From Paenibacillus antri (lineage in GTDB: Bacteria; Bacillota; Bacilli; Paenibacillales; YIM-B00363), in the NCBI RefSeq assembly GCF_005765165.1, contig NZ_VCIW01000026.1:1-64000 (forward strand): a stretch of DNA of 64,000 nucleotides. Direction: 5' to 3'. Below, piece by piece: positions 1 through 6,992 of the stretch; position 1 is the stretch's first letter, and every line of letters starts with the position of its first letter. Under the pieces are notes generated by a model. It did not search any database and was not told the DNA's origin. It saw only the letters and a program-made list of their open reading frames with translations. The position numbers and the translations under genes are program-made.

Positions 1-99
1 GTCGGATTTCTCCCATGGCACACCTCGACCTGATTAATTGTTTTTATTGTAACAGGTCTTCACTTACGGCGTGTCCACCTTCTAGTCTAATTGCAGGAC

Positions 100-440
100 G
101 CCTACTCTAAGCGCGAATTCGCGCTTATTTCGCCGGGTCGGGCGGTGGACGCCCTCTCTAAGCGCGAATTCGCGCTTATATCGCCGGATCAGGCGCTGGA
201 CGCCTACTCTAAGCGCGAATTCGCGCTTATATCGCCGGGTCGGGCGGTGGACCCCCACTCTAAGCGCGAATTCGCGCTTATTTCGCCGGATCAGGCGCTG
301 GACGCCTACTCTAAGCGCGTATCCGCGCTTAGATCGCCGGATCAGGCGCTGGACGCCTACACTAAGCGCGAATTCGCGCTTATTTCGCCGGGTCGGGCGC
401 TGGACGCCTACTCTAAGCGCGTATCCGCGCTTATCCCGCC
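100..440. repeat. Tandem palindromic array 1 (seven 51-bp units)
   Basis: Seven units start at 108, 159, 210, 261, 312, 363 and 414, a spacing of exactly 51 bp. Each carries arms TAAGCGCG and CGCGCTTA around a 4-base loop (AATT in five units, TATC in the units at 312 and 414), then about 31 bp of GC-rich linker. Both strands stay open because 51 is a multiple of 3, which produces meaningless ORFs with 17-residue repeats. The array lies beyond the terminator of the minus-strand phosphatase gene, so its host transcript may lie left of the window. The palindrome arms recur in the array at 34.3 kb. Confidence 0.95.
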
Positions 441-457
441 GGCCGCGCAACCGACCG

Positions 458-500
458 CAAAAAAAAAGCGGGACAAGGCCCCCACCGTCGCCCTGTCCCG
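458..500 (-). terminator. Intrinsic terminator of the PHP phosphatase gene
   Basis: Read on the minus strand, arms CGGGACAGGGC and GCCTTGTCCCG (490-500 and 469-479, one G-U pair) are followed by nine T residues. It begins 5 bp after the stop codon. Confidence 0.9.
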
Positions 501-505
501 TTTCC

Positions 506-1330
506 TTATCCGAAGCTCCGCATCGCCGCGGCGTACCAATCCCATCCGCTGCCGACCTCGTCCGGCCGATGCGCGTCCGAGCCGAATACGAGCTCGACGC
601 CCCGGGCCGCGCACTCCGCCATAAACCATTCCGGCACGTACGCCTTGCCGCACGTCGGCTTGCGGAAGCCCGCCGTGTTCACGTCGATGCCGACGCCGCA
701 CGCGGCCAGCCGCGGCAGCAGCCGCTCGAGCCGCGCGCGAATGTGCGCGTCGTCGATCGGCGGCAACGCCGTCCGAAACTTCTCGATCAAGTTCACATGG
801 CCGAGCCGCTTGCGCCAACGCCACCCCGCCGCGCCGGCGACGGCCAGCTCGATATGGTCGTAATAAGCGTCGACCACCTTCTCCATCGTACCGTAATATG
901 ACAGCAGGTTCGCTTGGAAGTCTTCCGGCTTATAATCGATGCACCGCATGCCGCCCCGCCCCGGCAAATAATGCACCGATACGATGACGTCCTCGAGCGC
1001 CTCCGCCGCCTCCGCCAACACGTCTTCCGTGAACGACTCGCTCTCGAACAAGTAATCCATCTCGAGGCCGACCGCCACGTCCAGCCGCCCTTCGAACTCC
1101 CGCTTCACCGCGGACGCCTCGGCGAGGTAGGCGGGAAGCTCCGACCGATCCATCGCCAGCTCCGCCGTCAAGACCGGGTCGTCGATCCACCGGTCCGGCA
1201 GCGGCGGATGCTCGGTCACCGTATATCGCTCGAAGCCGAGCGCGGCGGCGCGAGCCGCGTAGTCCCGCAGCGGCTCGGCGCTGCCGTGTTTGCAAAACTG
1301 CGAATGCGTATGTCCGTCCCACTTGATCAT
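506..1330 (-). CDS. hisJ: Histidinol-phosphatase-like PHP-family phosphoesterase (HisJ type)
   Basis: The 274-residue product begins MIKWDGHTHSQFCKHG, the metal-binding HxH motif of the PHP superfamily, and ends with a conserved FGSDAH block near residue 250; these are the usual metal ligands of HisJ-type histidinol-phosphatases, which dephosphorylate L-histidinol phosphate in histidine synthesis. Length matches the family (about 260-280). The open frame runs upstream to 1822, but this ATG has a GGAGGGAAC ribosome site and the conserved N-terminus starts here. No other his genes are in view, so it stands alone. The PHP family assignment is firm; exact substrate is inferred from family resemblance. 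Confidence 0.85.
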   Translation of the reverse strand: MIKWDGHTHSQFCKHGSAEPLRDYAARAAALGFERYTVTEHPPLPDRWIDDPVLTAELAMDRSELPAYLAEASAVKREFEGRLDVAVGLEMDYLFESESFTEDVLAEAAEALEDVIVSVHYLPGRGGMRCIDYKPEDFQANLLSYYGTMEKVVDAYYDHIELAVAGAAGWRWRKRLGHVNLIEKFRTALPPIDDAHIRARLERLLPRLAACGVGIDVNTAGFRKPTCGKAYVPEWFMAECAARGVELVFGSDAHRPDEVGSGWDWYAAAMRSFG

Positions 1331-1469
1331 TCCCGGTTCCCTCCGAAATCCAATGCAAAATCTTCTTCGTACAGCATAGTCGATAATCAACTTCCGGCAC
1401 AAGACGCGCGGCGCATATGGTATCATGGTACAACGCAACGATTTTCGAAAACGAAAGGGGCCACGCGCC

Positions 1470-1742
1470 ATGGAATGCCGCATCGGCTGCGCAGCTTGCT
1501 GTATCGTCGTCTCGATCTCTTCCCCGATTCCGGGCATGCCCCTCGGTAAGCCCGCAGGCGTCCCTTGCGTGCAGCTGACCGCGGATCGACGCTGCGCTCT
1601 GTTCGGGAAGCCCGAGCGTCCCGCCGTGTGCGGCGGCCTCCAGGCGTCGGAAGACATGTGCGGATCGACCAACGAGGAAGCGTTCTCCTTCCTCGCCGAG
1701 CTCGAACGCGCGACGTCCCCCTCCCGCAAACCTAAAGCGTAA
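1470..1742 (+). CDS. YkgJ-family cysteine-cluster protein
   Basis: Ninety residues beginning MECRIGCAACC, with further cysteines at VPCVQL, RRCALFG, AVCGG and DMCG; this CxxxCxxCC plus later cysteines pattern is the YkgJ (UPF0153) signature, thought to bind zinc or an iron-sulfur cluster. The function is unknown. The frame is open from 1425, but the ATG at 1470 follows GAAAGGGG at good spacing and starts directly at the conserved cysteine block. It is convergent with the histidine kinase gene that ends 3 bp downstream, leaving no room for a separate terminator. Confidence 0.82.
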   Translation: MECRIGCAACCIVVSISSPIPGMPLGKPAGVPCVQLTADRRCALFGKPERPAVCGGLQASEDMCGSTNEEAFSFLAELERATSPSRKPKA

Positions 1743-1745
1743 CGA

Positions 1746-3083
1746 TTACCGTTCCGCGCCGGCGGCCGCTTCCAAGACGACGGCCGGCGCTCTCGCCTCT
1801 TCCTTCCGCGCTCGTTCCCCATGCAGCGGCAAGTGCAAGAAGACGGTCGTTCCTTCTCCGACGGCGCTGCGGAACCGAATGCGCCCGCCCATCTCCTCGA
1901 CGGCCCGACAGGCGACCGACAAGCCGAGCCCGGTCCCCTTCTCCTTCGTCGTCGCGTAAGCGGTGCCGATCCGCTCCAGCTGCCGCCCGTCCATCCCGAC
2001 GCCTTCGTCCTGTATCGTCAGCAGCAGCTCGTTCGAACGATCGTCCCGCTCCATCGAGACGCGCAAGGCGCCGCCTTGGGGCATGGCTTCGATCGCGTTC
2101 TTGCACAGGTTAATAACGCATTGGCGGAACTTCCCCGGATGCCCATGCACGCGGCAAGCCGAAGCCAGCCGCGTCTCGACGAGAACGGAGTGAATAAGCG
2201 CGTACGGCCGAATCACGTTCGTAATATGCTCCAGCTCCGCGCCGACGTCGAAGTCGGTCTTGTGGTCGTTCGACGGATCTTGCTTCGCGAACGATAAATA
2301 ATCCGTAATCATGTCCTGCGCGCGGTCGAGCTCGTCGAGCGCAAGCGAAATATAATGCTGCCGCTCGCGTTCGGTGGGCACGCCCGATCGCAGCAGCTGC
2401 AGAAATCCTCTCGTGACGGTCAGCGGATTGCGCACCTCGTGCGAGACGCTCGCCGCGAGTTGGCTGACAATGTCGTATTGGTCGAGCTTCTCGGTCAAGA
2501 TCCGTCGCTGCTCCCGCTTCTCCGCGTCCTTCCGAATCCAATTCTCGATCAGGGCGGTCATCGTCGCCGTGACGAGCAGCTGAATCAAGAACAGCGGCAC
2601 GACCCACTCCGACTTTACCGTGTAATAGGATCCGGTCCCGTACAGCACAACAGCGCAGCACAACCCATATCCCGCGGAAAAGGCTCCCCCCGCCATCGCC
2701 TTCCGCAGCACGCTCCAGCGCGCGCGCGCGAACAGCTTCGGCGGGAGCAGAAACACCGATAAAACGACGAACGCCATGAACGCGCCGTCGCCGCCGATCC
2801 CGAACAGCCGGTACGCCAACGTCGCCGCGGCCAACGGGATGCTGACGACATATCCGGCGTACATGTGGGTCAGCAGCAGCGGAACCCAGCGCAAATCAAT
2901 GAGAAAATCGGGGGAGATGCGAATCGGGTAGGACATGCAGGCCATAACGATGCAGACGGAGGACAGAAAAGCGATCGCGTTCTTATACTTGACCAAGGGA
3001 CGGTCATCGATCTGCTGAATGAAAAACAGAGGGGCGATCAGAAAGAACGAATTCAACAACAACGGCTGCAACGGTTCGTACAT
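1746..3083 (-). CDS. Membrane sensor histidine kinase
   Basis: A 445-residue protein: about six hydrophobic segments in residues 8-190 (a sensor region resembling 5TM-type Bacillus kinases), then a HisKA domain with ASVSHEVRNPLTVTRGF (phospho-accepting His about residue 215), and an HATPase_c domain with N box NLCKNAIEAM, G1 box DEGVGMD and G2 box GTGLGL. The C-terminal 25 residues are Ala/Arg/Glu-rich. There is no adjacent response regulator, so it is an orphan kinase; in spore formers such orphan kinases often feed the Spo0 phosphorelay, which is only an inference here. Start chosen at the ATG preceded by AGGGGG rather than a codon 21 bases upstream. Confidence 0.88.
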   Translation of the reverse strand: MYEPLQPLLLNSFFLIAPLFFIQQIDDRPLVKYKNAIAFLSSVCIVMACMSYPIRISPDFLIDLRWVPLLLTHMYAGYVVSIPLAAATLAYRLFGIGGDGAFMAFVVLSVFLLPPKLFARARWSVLRKAMAGGAFSAGYGLCCAVVLYGTGSYYTVKSEWVVPLFLIQLLVTATMTALIENWIRKDAEKREQRRILTEKLDQYDIVSQLAASVSHEVRNPLTVTRGFLQLLRSGVPTERERQHYISLALDELDRAQDMITDYLSFAKQDPSNDHKTDFDVGAELEHITNVIRPYALIHSVLVETRLASACRVHGHPGKFRQCVINLCKNAIEAMPQGGALRVSMERDDRSNELLLTIQDEGVGMDGRQLERIGTAYATTKEKGTGLGLSVACRAVEEMGGRIRFRSAVGEGTTVFLHLPLHGERARKEEARAPAVVLEAAAGAER

Positions 3084-3171
3084 TGGAAGCCCCCTGCCAA
3101 CCAAATTTTCCCTTTGCTTTCCACCAAGTATATCAAATGGGAATTCGCTTTCCTATACATAAATATAAAGA

Positions 3172-3206
3172 AAAATAAAACCGAAGCGCGTTGCGCCTCG
3201 GTTTTT
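3172..3206. terminator. Intrinsic terminator after dinB-like gene, bidirectional in shape
   Basis: Arms AAACCGAAGCGC (3178-3189) and GCGCCTCGGTTT (3193-3204) with one G-U pair and T-rich flanks on both sides. It serves the minus-strand VOC-DinB operon whose stop is at 3217. Confidence 0.88.
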
Positions 3207-3216
3207 CCATTCAAGT

Positions 3217-3756
3217 CTATCGATTCAAGCTGAACAAATAGTAGATATAATCCGTAGAGGGACCCGCGAAGCCCATCTGGCGCAGCATCGCGGTCGCATT
3301 GCCCCGGTGATACGTGCCGTGGTTGACGACATGCGTCACCAACTCGAAGGCGGTGGCACGCAGCGTGCCGAGATACGGATGCTGTAATTCCCGCATTACC
3401 GACGGCTCCCCGAGGCCGCGCAGCATCGAGCGAAAGTCTTCGGCCGCCGCCGCGAACAACGCCTCCATCTCCCGAGGGGCAGCCCCGCCGGCTTCGGCGT
3501 CCCACGTCGGAATGCGCGCCGCGATCTCCTCGAACGCCAAATCCTGCGCGATCGCGTGCCGCCACGTTCGATCCATGGCGTACATATGCGCGAGCGTCGC
3601 CCGCGCCGACGGATACCCGCTGTCCGCATGCCGCGTCCAGACGTCTGCCGGCAGCGTCTCCAGATGGCGGAACAGCCGCTCGTTCGCCCATGGGTGGTAT
3701 TCGTACAGCTCGAGAAGTCGCTGTACCGCTTCATTTTCCGTTCGATTCGTCGTCAT
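3217..3756 (-). CDS. DinB family protein
   Basis: A 179-residue all-alpha protein with the DinB/YfiT layout: an N-terminal helix (LLELYEYHPWANERLFRHL), a metal-ligand His in LAHMYAMDRTW and the C-terminal pair HVVNHGTYHRGNATAML. Members are predicted metal-dependent enzymes, some thiol transferases; this member has no assigned substrate. Start ATG follows AAGGAG by 10 bases (an in-frame GTG lies 9 bases earlier). The upstream VOC gene ends 5 bp before the start, so the two are one transcription unit. Confidence 0.85.
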   Translation of the reverse strand: MTTNRTENEAVQRLLELYEYHPWANERLFRHLETLPADVWTRHADSGYPSARATLAHMYAMDRTWRHAIAQDLAFEEIAARIPTWDAEAGGAAPREMEALFAAAAEDFRSMLRGLGEPSVMRELQHPYLGTLRATAFELVTHVVNHGTYHRGNATAMLRQMGFAGPSTDYIYYLFSLNR

Positions 3757-3761
3757 CTCGT

Positions 3762-4145
3762 TCACGCTCCTTCGCCTAATTTGGTAAACAGTTCGATCAA
3801 GTTGCCGTCCGGATCGCGGAAATACGCGACGCGCGCCCCCCACGTCGGACGGTCCGCCGGCGCCCGCAGCGGCTCGAGCCCTCGTTCGATGAGCAGCGCA
3901 TACGCCGCGTCCGCGTCGGCGACCTCGATATTGAGCAGCGCTCCGCCCGCCGGCACATTGTCCGCTCCTACTGCGTCCGCCATCGCCGCCCGGCTGGCGA
4001 GCTCGAGTCTGACGTCCCCCGTGTCGAACAACGCGTAGCCTTCCCCTTCCTCGAGCCATACGACCGGGAACTGCATGATCTCCTTGTAGAATGCTGCGCT
4101 CCGGGTGAAATCCTCCGTCAACAATCGAAATTGCTTCAGTTGCAT
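3762..4145 (-). CDS. VOC family (glyoxalase/dioxygenase-fold) protein
   Basis: A 127-residue protein with the paired beta-alpha-beta-beta-beta modules of the vicinal-oxygen-chelate fold: KQFRLLTEDFTRSAAFYKEI at the N-terminus and YFRDPDGNLIELF at the C-terminus, the latter carrying the usual metal-ligand Glu. The substrate cannot be told from sequence; VOC proteins of this size include resistance and detoxification enzymes. The chosen ATG is preceded by AGGAGG; the frame extends 48 bases further upstream without a ribosome site. First gene of the VOC-DinB pair. Confidence 0.85.
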   Translation of the reverse strand: MQLKQFRLLTEDFTRSAAFYKEIMQFPVVWLEEGEGYALFDTGDVRLELASRAAMADAVGADNVPAGGALLNIEVADADAAYALLIERGLEPLRAPADRPTWGARVAYFRDPDGNLIELFTKLGEGA

Positions 4146-4205
4146 CGTTGTATTGCCTCCTGTCGTATTTCCTCCATCATACCGGAGGATCACTGACAGT
4201 TTCGG

Positions 4206-5198
4206 TCAGCGACCGGCGAGGTCGTCGCGCATTTTTTCGTAGTGGGGGCGCAGCCGATCCAATACCGAAAACACGCCTTCCACGAGCGAGAGCGGCTCCA
4301 GCACCGAGATCGACGTTCCGTACGCGATCAGCGTGTAAGGAACGTAGTTCCGGACCCATAGAGCATCCATCCGGAAGACGGCTTCCTGCTCCGTCCGTTC
4401 CGAGAGCGACTGCGAGAACAGCCAGTGCAAGCACACGTCGTCGATCGCGCGAGCCGTCCCGCGCAGCCGGATCGTCACGAACGACTCGTCTTCGGGCCCG
4501 CCCCCCTCCGGCAGCAGAAACTTCATGAAGAATTCCCTTGCGGAAAAGTCCGCCGGACGAACGAACCCGTCCTCCGTCGTCTCGCATGACAGGATGCGGT
4601 CGGTGCGGAAGCTCCGAACCGCTTGCCGCAGCCGGCAATACCCGACGACGTACCATCGGCTCCGCCAGACGACCAAGCCGTACGGATCGATGTCGCGCGT
4701 TTCCGCCGGGCCGGCGTACCCCTTGACGTATACGATCCGAATCGTCCGCGAGTCGGCGACGGCCGCCTCGATTCGCTGCAACGTCTCGACGACGTCCTCT
4801 CCGCCGGCGCCTGCGATGACGTCGAGCCCCGCCGCATGCCGCGCGAGCGTTTCCTGCTGCTCTTCGTTCGCATATCGCTTCAGCTTGCCGATGGCCTTAT
4901 CCAGCGCCTCCCCGAACGGATATCCGTTCTCCCTCGCGAATGCGGCCGCGTGCACGAGCGCCTTCTGCTCCTCGAGGTCGAAGAACAGCGGCGACTCGCG
5001 GAACGTCGGCAGCAGCGTGTACCCGCCGTTCGGCCCCGCCTCGGCGACGATCGGCACGCCGCTCGCGCACAACGCGTCGATATACCGATAGACCGATCTC
5101 ACATGGATTTCGAGCGACTCCGCCAGCTGCTTCGCCGTCACGCGCTGCCGCGCGCGAAGCTGCCATAGAATCGATAACATTTTGTCCGCCTTCGACAC
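4206..5198 (-). CDS. YafY-type WYL-domain transcriptional regulator
   Basis: A 330-residue regulator with an N-terminal winged helix (residues 1-60: ADKMLSILWQLRARQRVTAKQLAESL...VRSVYRYIDAL), a WYL domain around residues 140-220 (DPYGLVVWRSRWYVVGYC, FRTDRI) and a C-terminal WCX extension. WYL proteins bind DNA and sense small ligands or nucleotides. I chose a GTG start because GGAAGGAG sits 7 bases upstream and it begins at VSKADKML; the frame extends 14 codons further without a ribosome site. It is transcribed away from the Fur-box gene on the plus strand, and ends 60 bp upstream of the VOC start, so it might control the VOC-DinB genes. Confidence 0.88.
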   Translation of the reverse strand: MSKADKMLSILWQLRARQRVTAKQLAESLEIHVRSVYRYIDALCASGVPIVAEAGPNGGYTLLPTFRESPLFFDLEEQKALVHAAAFARENGYPFGEALDKAIGKLKRYANEEQQETLARHAAGLDVIAGAGGEDVVETLQRIEAAVADSRTIRIVYVKGYAGPAETRDIDPYGLVVWRSRWYVVGYCRLRQAVRSFRTDRILSCETTEDGFVRPADFSAREFFMKFLLPEGGGPEDESFVTIRLRGTARAIDDVCLHWLFSQSLSERTEQEAVFRMDALWVRNYVPYTLIAYGTSISVLEPLSLVEGVFSVLDRLRPHYEKMRDDLAGR

Positions 5199-5256
5199 GG
5201 TCTGGCTCCTTCCGGTTCCCTTTTCCAACCAATATATCATACTCTATGAAAACGGT

Positions 5257-5285
5257 TTGACATTGAGAATGATTATCAATAAAAT
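5257..5285 (+). promoter_or_regulatory. SigA promoter overlapped by a Fur box
   Basis: TTGACA (5257-5262), a 17-bp spacer and TAAAAT (5280-5285). The spacer is filled by TGAGAATGATTATCAAT, which closely matches the Fur consensus GATAATGATTATCATT. Fur with iron would block RNA polymerase, so the downstream monooxygenase and kinase genes should be iron-repressed. Confidence 0.85.
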
Positions 5286-5323
5286 GAGGACAGCTTTCAT
5301 CATCTCATCGTGCGGAGGCGCTT

Positions 5324-5650
5324 ATGTATATCGAAATGTTAACGATCGTCGTGCAGGAAGGATTCGCCGAACAAGTCGCCGCGCGCTTTACGGCACCTGC
5401 GGAGGTAGAGAAGGCCGAAGGGTTCCTCGATTTGTCCGTCATGGCGAAACGTCCGTCGAAGGGCGAACAGGAAGTAATCGTGATGATTCGGTGGTCGTCG
5501 GAGGCCCATTGGAAGGCATGGGAGGTCAGCGAGCCGCATCTCGAAGGGCATCGACGCGAGCGCGAGCGGGGGAAACCGCCGTTCGTCGTCAGCTCGAAGA
5601 GCGCGGTGTACGCCGTGCATGCGACGAAAGGCCCGGCGGGCGCCGAATGA
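5324..5650 (+). CDS. HmoA-like heme-degrading/antibiotic-biosynthesis-type monooxygenase
   Basis: A 108-residue ABM-fold protein: MYIEMLTIVVQEGFAEQVAARF, GFLDLSVM, and the pattern IRWSSEAHWKAWEVSEPHLEGH that carries the heme-facing Trp and axial His region of IsdG/HmoA enzymes. IsdG's catalytic Asn7 position appears to be Thr here, as expected for a more distant member, so heme cleavage is probable but not proven. Ribosome site GGAGG lies 7 bases upstream of the ATG. A Fur box overlaps the promoter, which fits a role in liberating iron from heme. The stop overlaps the next start (ATGA), so translation of the kinase is coupled to it. Confidence 0.8.
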   Translation: MYIEMLTIVVQEGFAEQVAARFTAPAEVEKAEGFLDLSVMAKRPSKGEQEVIVMIRWSSEAHWKAWEVSEPHLEGHRRERERGKPPFVVSSKSAVYAVHATKGPAGAE

Positions 5651-6681
5651 GCGGGGAGACGGAACGCGCGGTTTCCGAGGCGCTGGCGCGATTTTTCCCC
5701 GGGGCGGCGCCATTCGTCCGGTCGGGCGCGAGCGGCATGAACAACATGACGCGGTTCGCGGAGCTGGACGGACGCCGCTATGTGCTGCGCATATACGAGA
5801 CGCACCAAGACGTCGACAAGGTGCTGTACGAACACGCCGTGCTGCTGGCGCTGAACGAGTCGTCGACGCTCCCGTTCGCCGTGCCTCGCCCGGAACGGAC
5901 GCCGGACGACGGCGACGGGACGGTCGTTCGCCTGGCCGACGGCCGACTCGCCGCCCTGTTCGGCTACATCGAGGGCGAGCGCCCTTCGCTCGACCGGCCG
6001 GCCGCCCTACGCGCGTTCGGCCGCGCGGCCGGCGCCTTGAGCGGCGCGCTGGCGAACGTCCGCGTCGCGGCGGCTCCGGCGTACCGGCCGTATTACGAGC
6101 TCGACGCCGCGCATCCGAGCATCGCGCCGGCGGACGCCGCCCGCTTCTTCGAGGCGCCGCCCGACGCGTTCGCCGACTTGGCCGGCGAGCTTCGCGTCGT
6201 CGGCCGGGAGCTCGCCGACGCGCGCTTAGCGCTCCCTGCCTTGCGCGCGCTGCCGCATCAGCTCGTGCACGGCGATCTGAACGCGTCGAACGCGCTCGCC
6301 GTCCCGGGCGGCGACGACATCGCCGCCTTGCTCGACTTCGAGTTCGTCACGGTCGACCTGCGGGCGATGGAGCCGGCGGTCTGCTTGTCCGACCTGTCGG
6401 ACGCGGAGAGCGACGAGGACGTCCTCGGGCGCATGTCCGCCTTCGCGGCCGGCTACGCGTCCGCCGCTCGGCTGTCGCCCGAGGAAGCGGACGCGCTTCC
6501 GCTGCTGCTGCGGCTGCGGCGGATCGACGTCGTGCTGCACTTCCTCGGCCGCTGGCGCGATCGTATCGAAGGCCCCGAGCCGCTGCGCCGCGTCGCCGCC
6601 GGCTCGGCCCGCGCGCTGGAGCGACTCCGCCGGCTCGAGGCGCCGCTGCGCGACATTTTCGCAGGGCTGGCGGCGGAGTAG
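5647..6681 (+). CDS. Aminoglycoside-phosphotransferase/choline-kinase fold protein
   Basis: A 344-residue APH-family kinase. The catalytic loop HGDLNASN (His208, Asp210) and metal-binding DFEF (Asp230) are intact, and the N-lobe has RYVLRIYE with the ATP-binding Arg/Lys position. Substrate is unknown; the family phosphorylates small alcohols such as homoserine, choline, fructosamines and antibiotics. Start overlaps the HmoA-like stop (ATGA), so it belongs to the iron-regulated operon. Composition is extremely GC-rich. The TAG stop codon is also the first three bases of tandem array 2, an arrangement repeated at the MocR gene. Confidence 0.85.
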   Translation: MSGETERAVSEALARFFPGAAPFVRSGASGMNNMTRFAELDGRRYVLRIYETHQDVDKVLYEHAVLLALNESSTLPFAVPRPERTPDDGDGTVVRLADGRLAALFGYIEGERPSLDRPAALRAFGRAAGALSGALANVRVAAAPAYRPYYELDAAHPSIAPADAARFFEAPPDAFADLAGELRVVGRELADARLALPALRALPHQLVHGDLNASNALAVPGGDDIAALLDFEFVTVDLRAMEPAVCLSDLSDAESDEDVLGRMSAFAAGYASAARLSPEEADALPLLLRLRRIDVVLHFLGRWRDRIEGPEPLRRVAAGSARALERLRRLEAPLRDIFAGLAAE

Positions 6682-6935
6682 TCGGAGTTCCTCCGACTGT
6701 TCCGCCTCCGCGGCGCCCGCGAACCGCTGTAGTCGGAGTTCCTCCGACTATTCCGCCCCCGCGGCGACCGCGAACCGCTGTAGTCGGAGTTCCTCCGACT
6801 ATTCCGCCTCCGCGGCGCCCGCGAACCGCTGTAGTCGGAGTTCCTCCGACTATTCCGCCTCCACGGCGCCCGCGAACCGCTGTAGTCGGAGGAACTCCGA
6901 CTATTCCGCCTCCACGGGGCCGACAGGCCCCAGTG
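6679..6935. repeat. Tandem palindromic array 2 (five 51-bp units)
   Basis: Units start at 6679, 6730, 6781, 6832 and 6883, spacing exactly 51 bp. Each has arms TAGTCGGAG and CTCCGACTA around TTC, followed by a 30-bp linker rich in CCGCGGCGCC. In the last unit the centre is GAA, meaning the 21-bp palindrome is inverted. The first unit contains the stop codon of the preceding kinase gene, and a terminator follows at 6942, so the array would be 3' UTR. Confidence 0.95.
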
Positions 6936-6941
6936 CGCGAC

Positions 6942-6980
6942 GAAGCCGCCGGTGCGAATGCGCCCCGGCGGCTTCCTTTT
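6942..6980 (+). terminator. Intrinsic terminator of the HmoA-kinase operon
   Basis: Arms GAAGCCGCCGG and CCGGCGGCTTC are followed by CTTTTCCCC on the plus strand. It follows array 2, placing that array inside the transcript. Confidence 0.85.
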
Positions 6981-6992
6981 CCCCACAATCAA

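Noticed and set aside
1-99. Remains of a gene at the left edge
   Set aside because: No frame with motifs or ribosome site is visible; it looks like the flank of array 1.
82-624. Open frames of 122 and 177 residues on both strands with 17-residue repeats, suggesting repeat proteins
   Set aside because: They are a consequence of the 51-bp period (a multiple of 3) of array 1. No ribosome site precedes them, both strands are open at once, and the plus frame runs into the antisense of the phosphatase gene.
4897-5232. A second minus-strand gene inside the WYL regulator region
   Set aside because: It overlaps the WYL gene in another frame and is Arg/Ala-rich without motifs.
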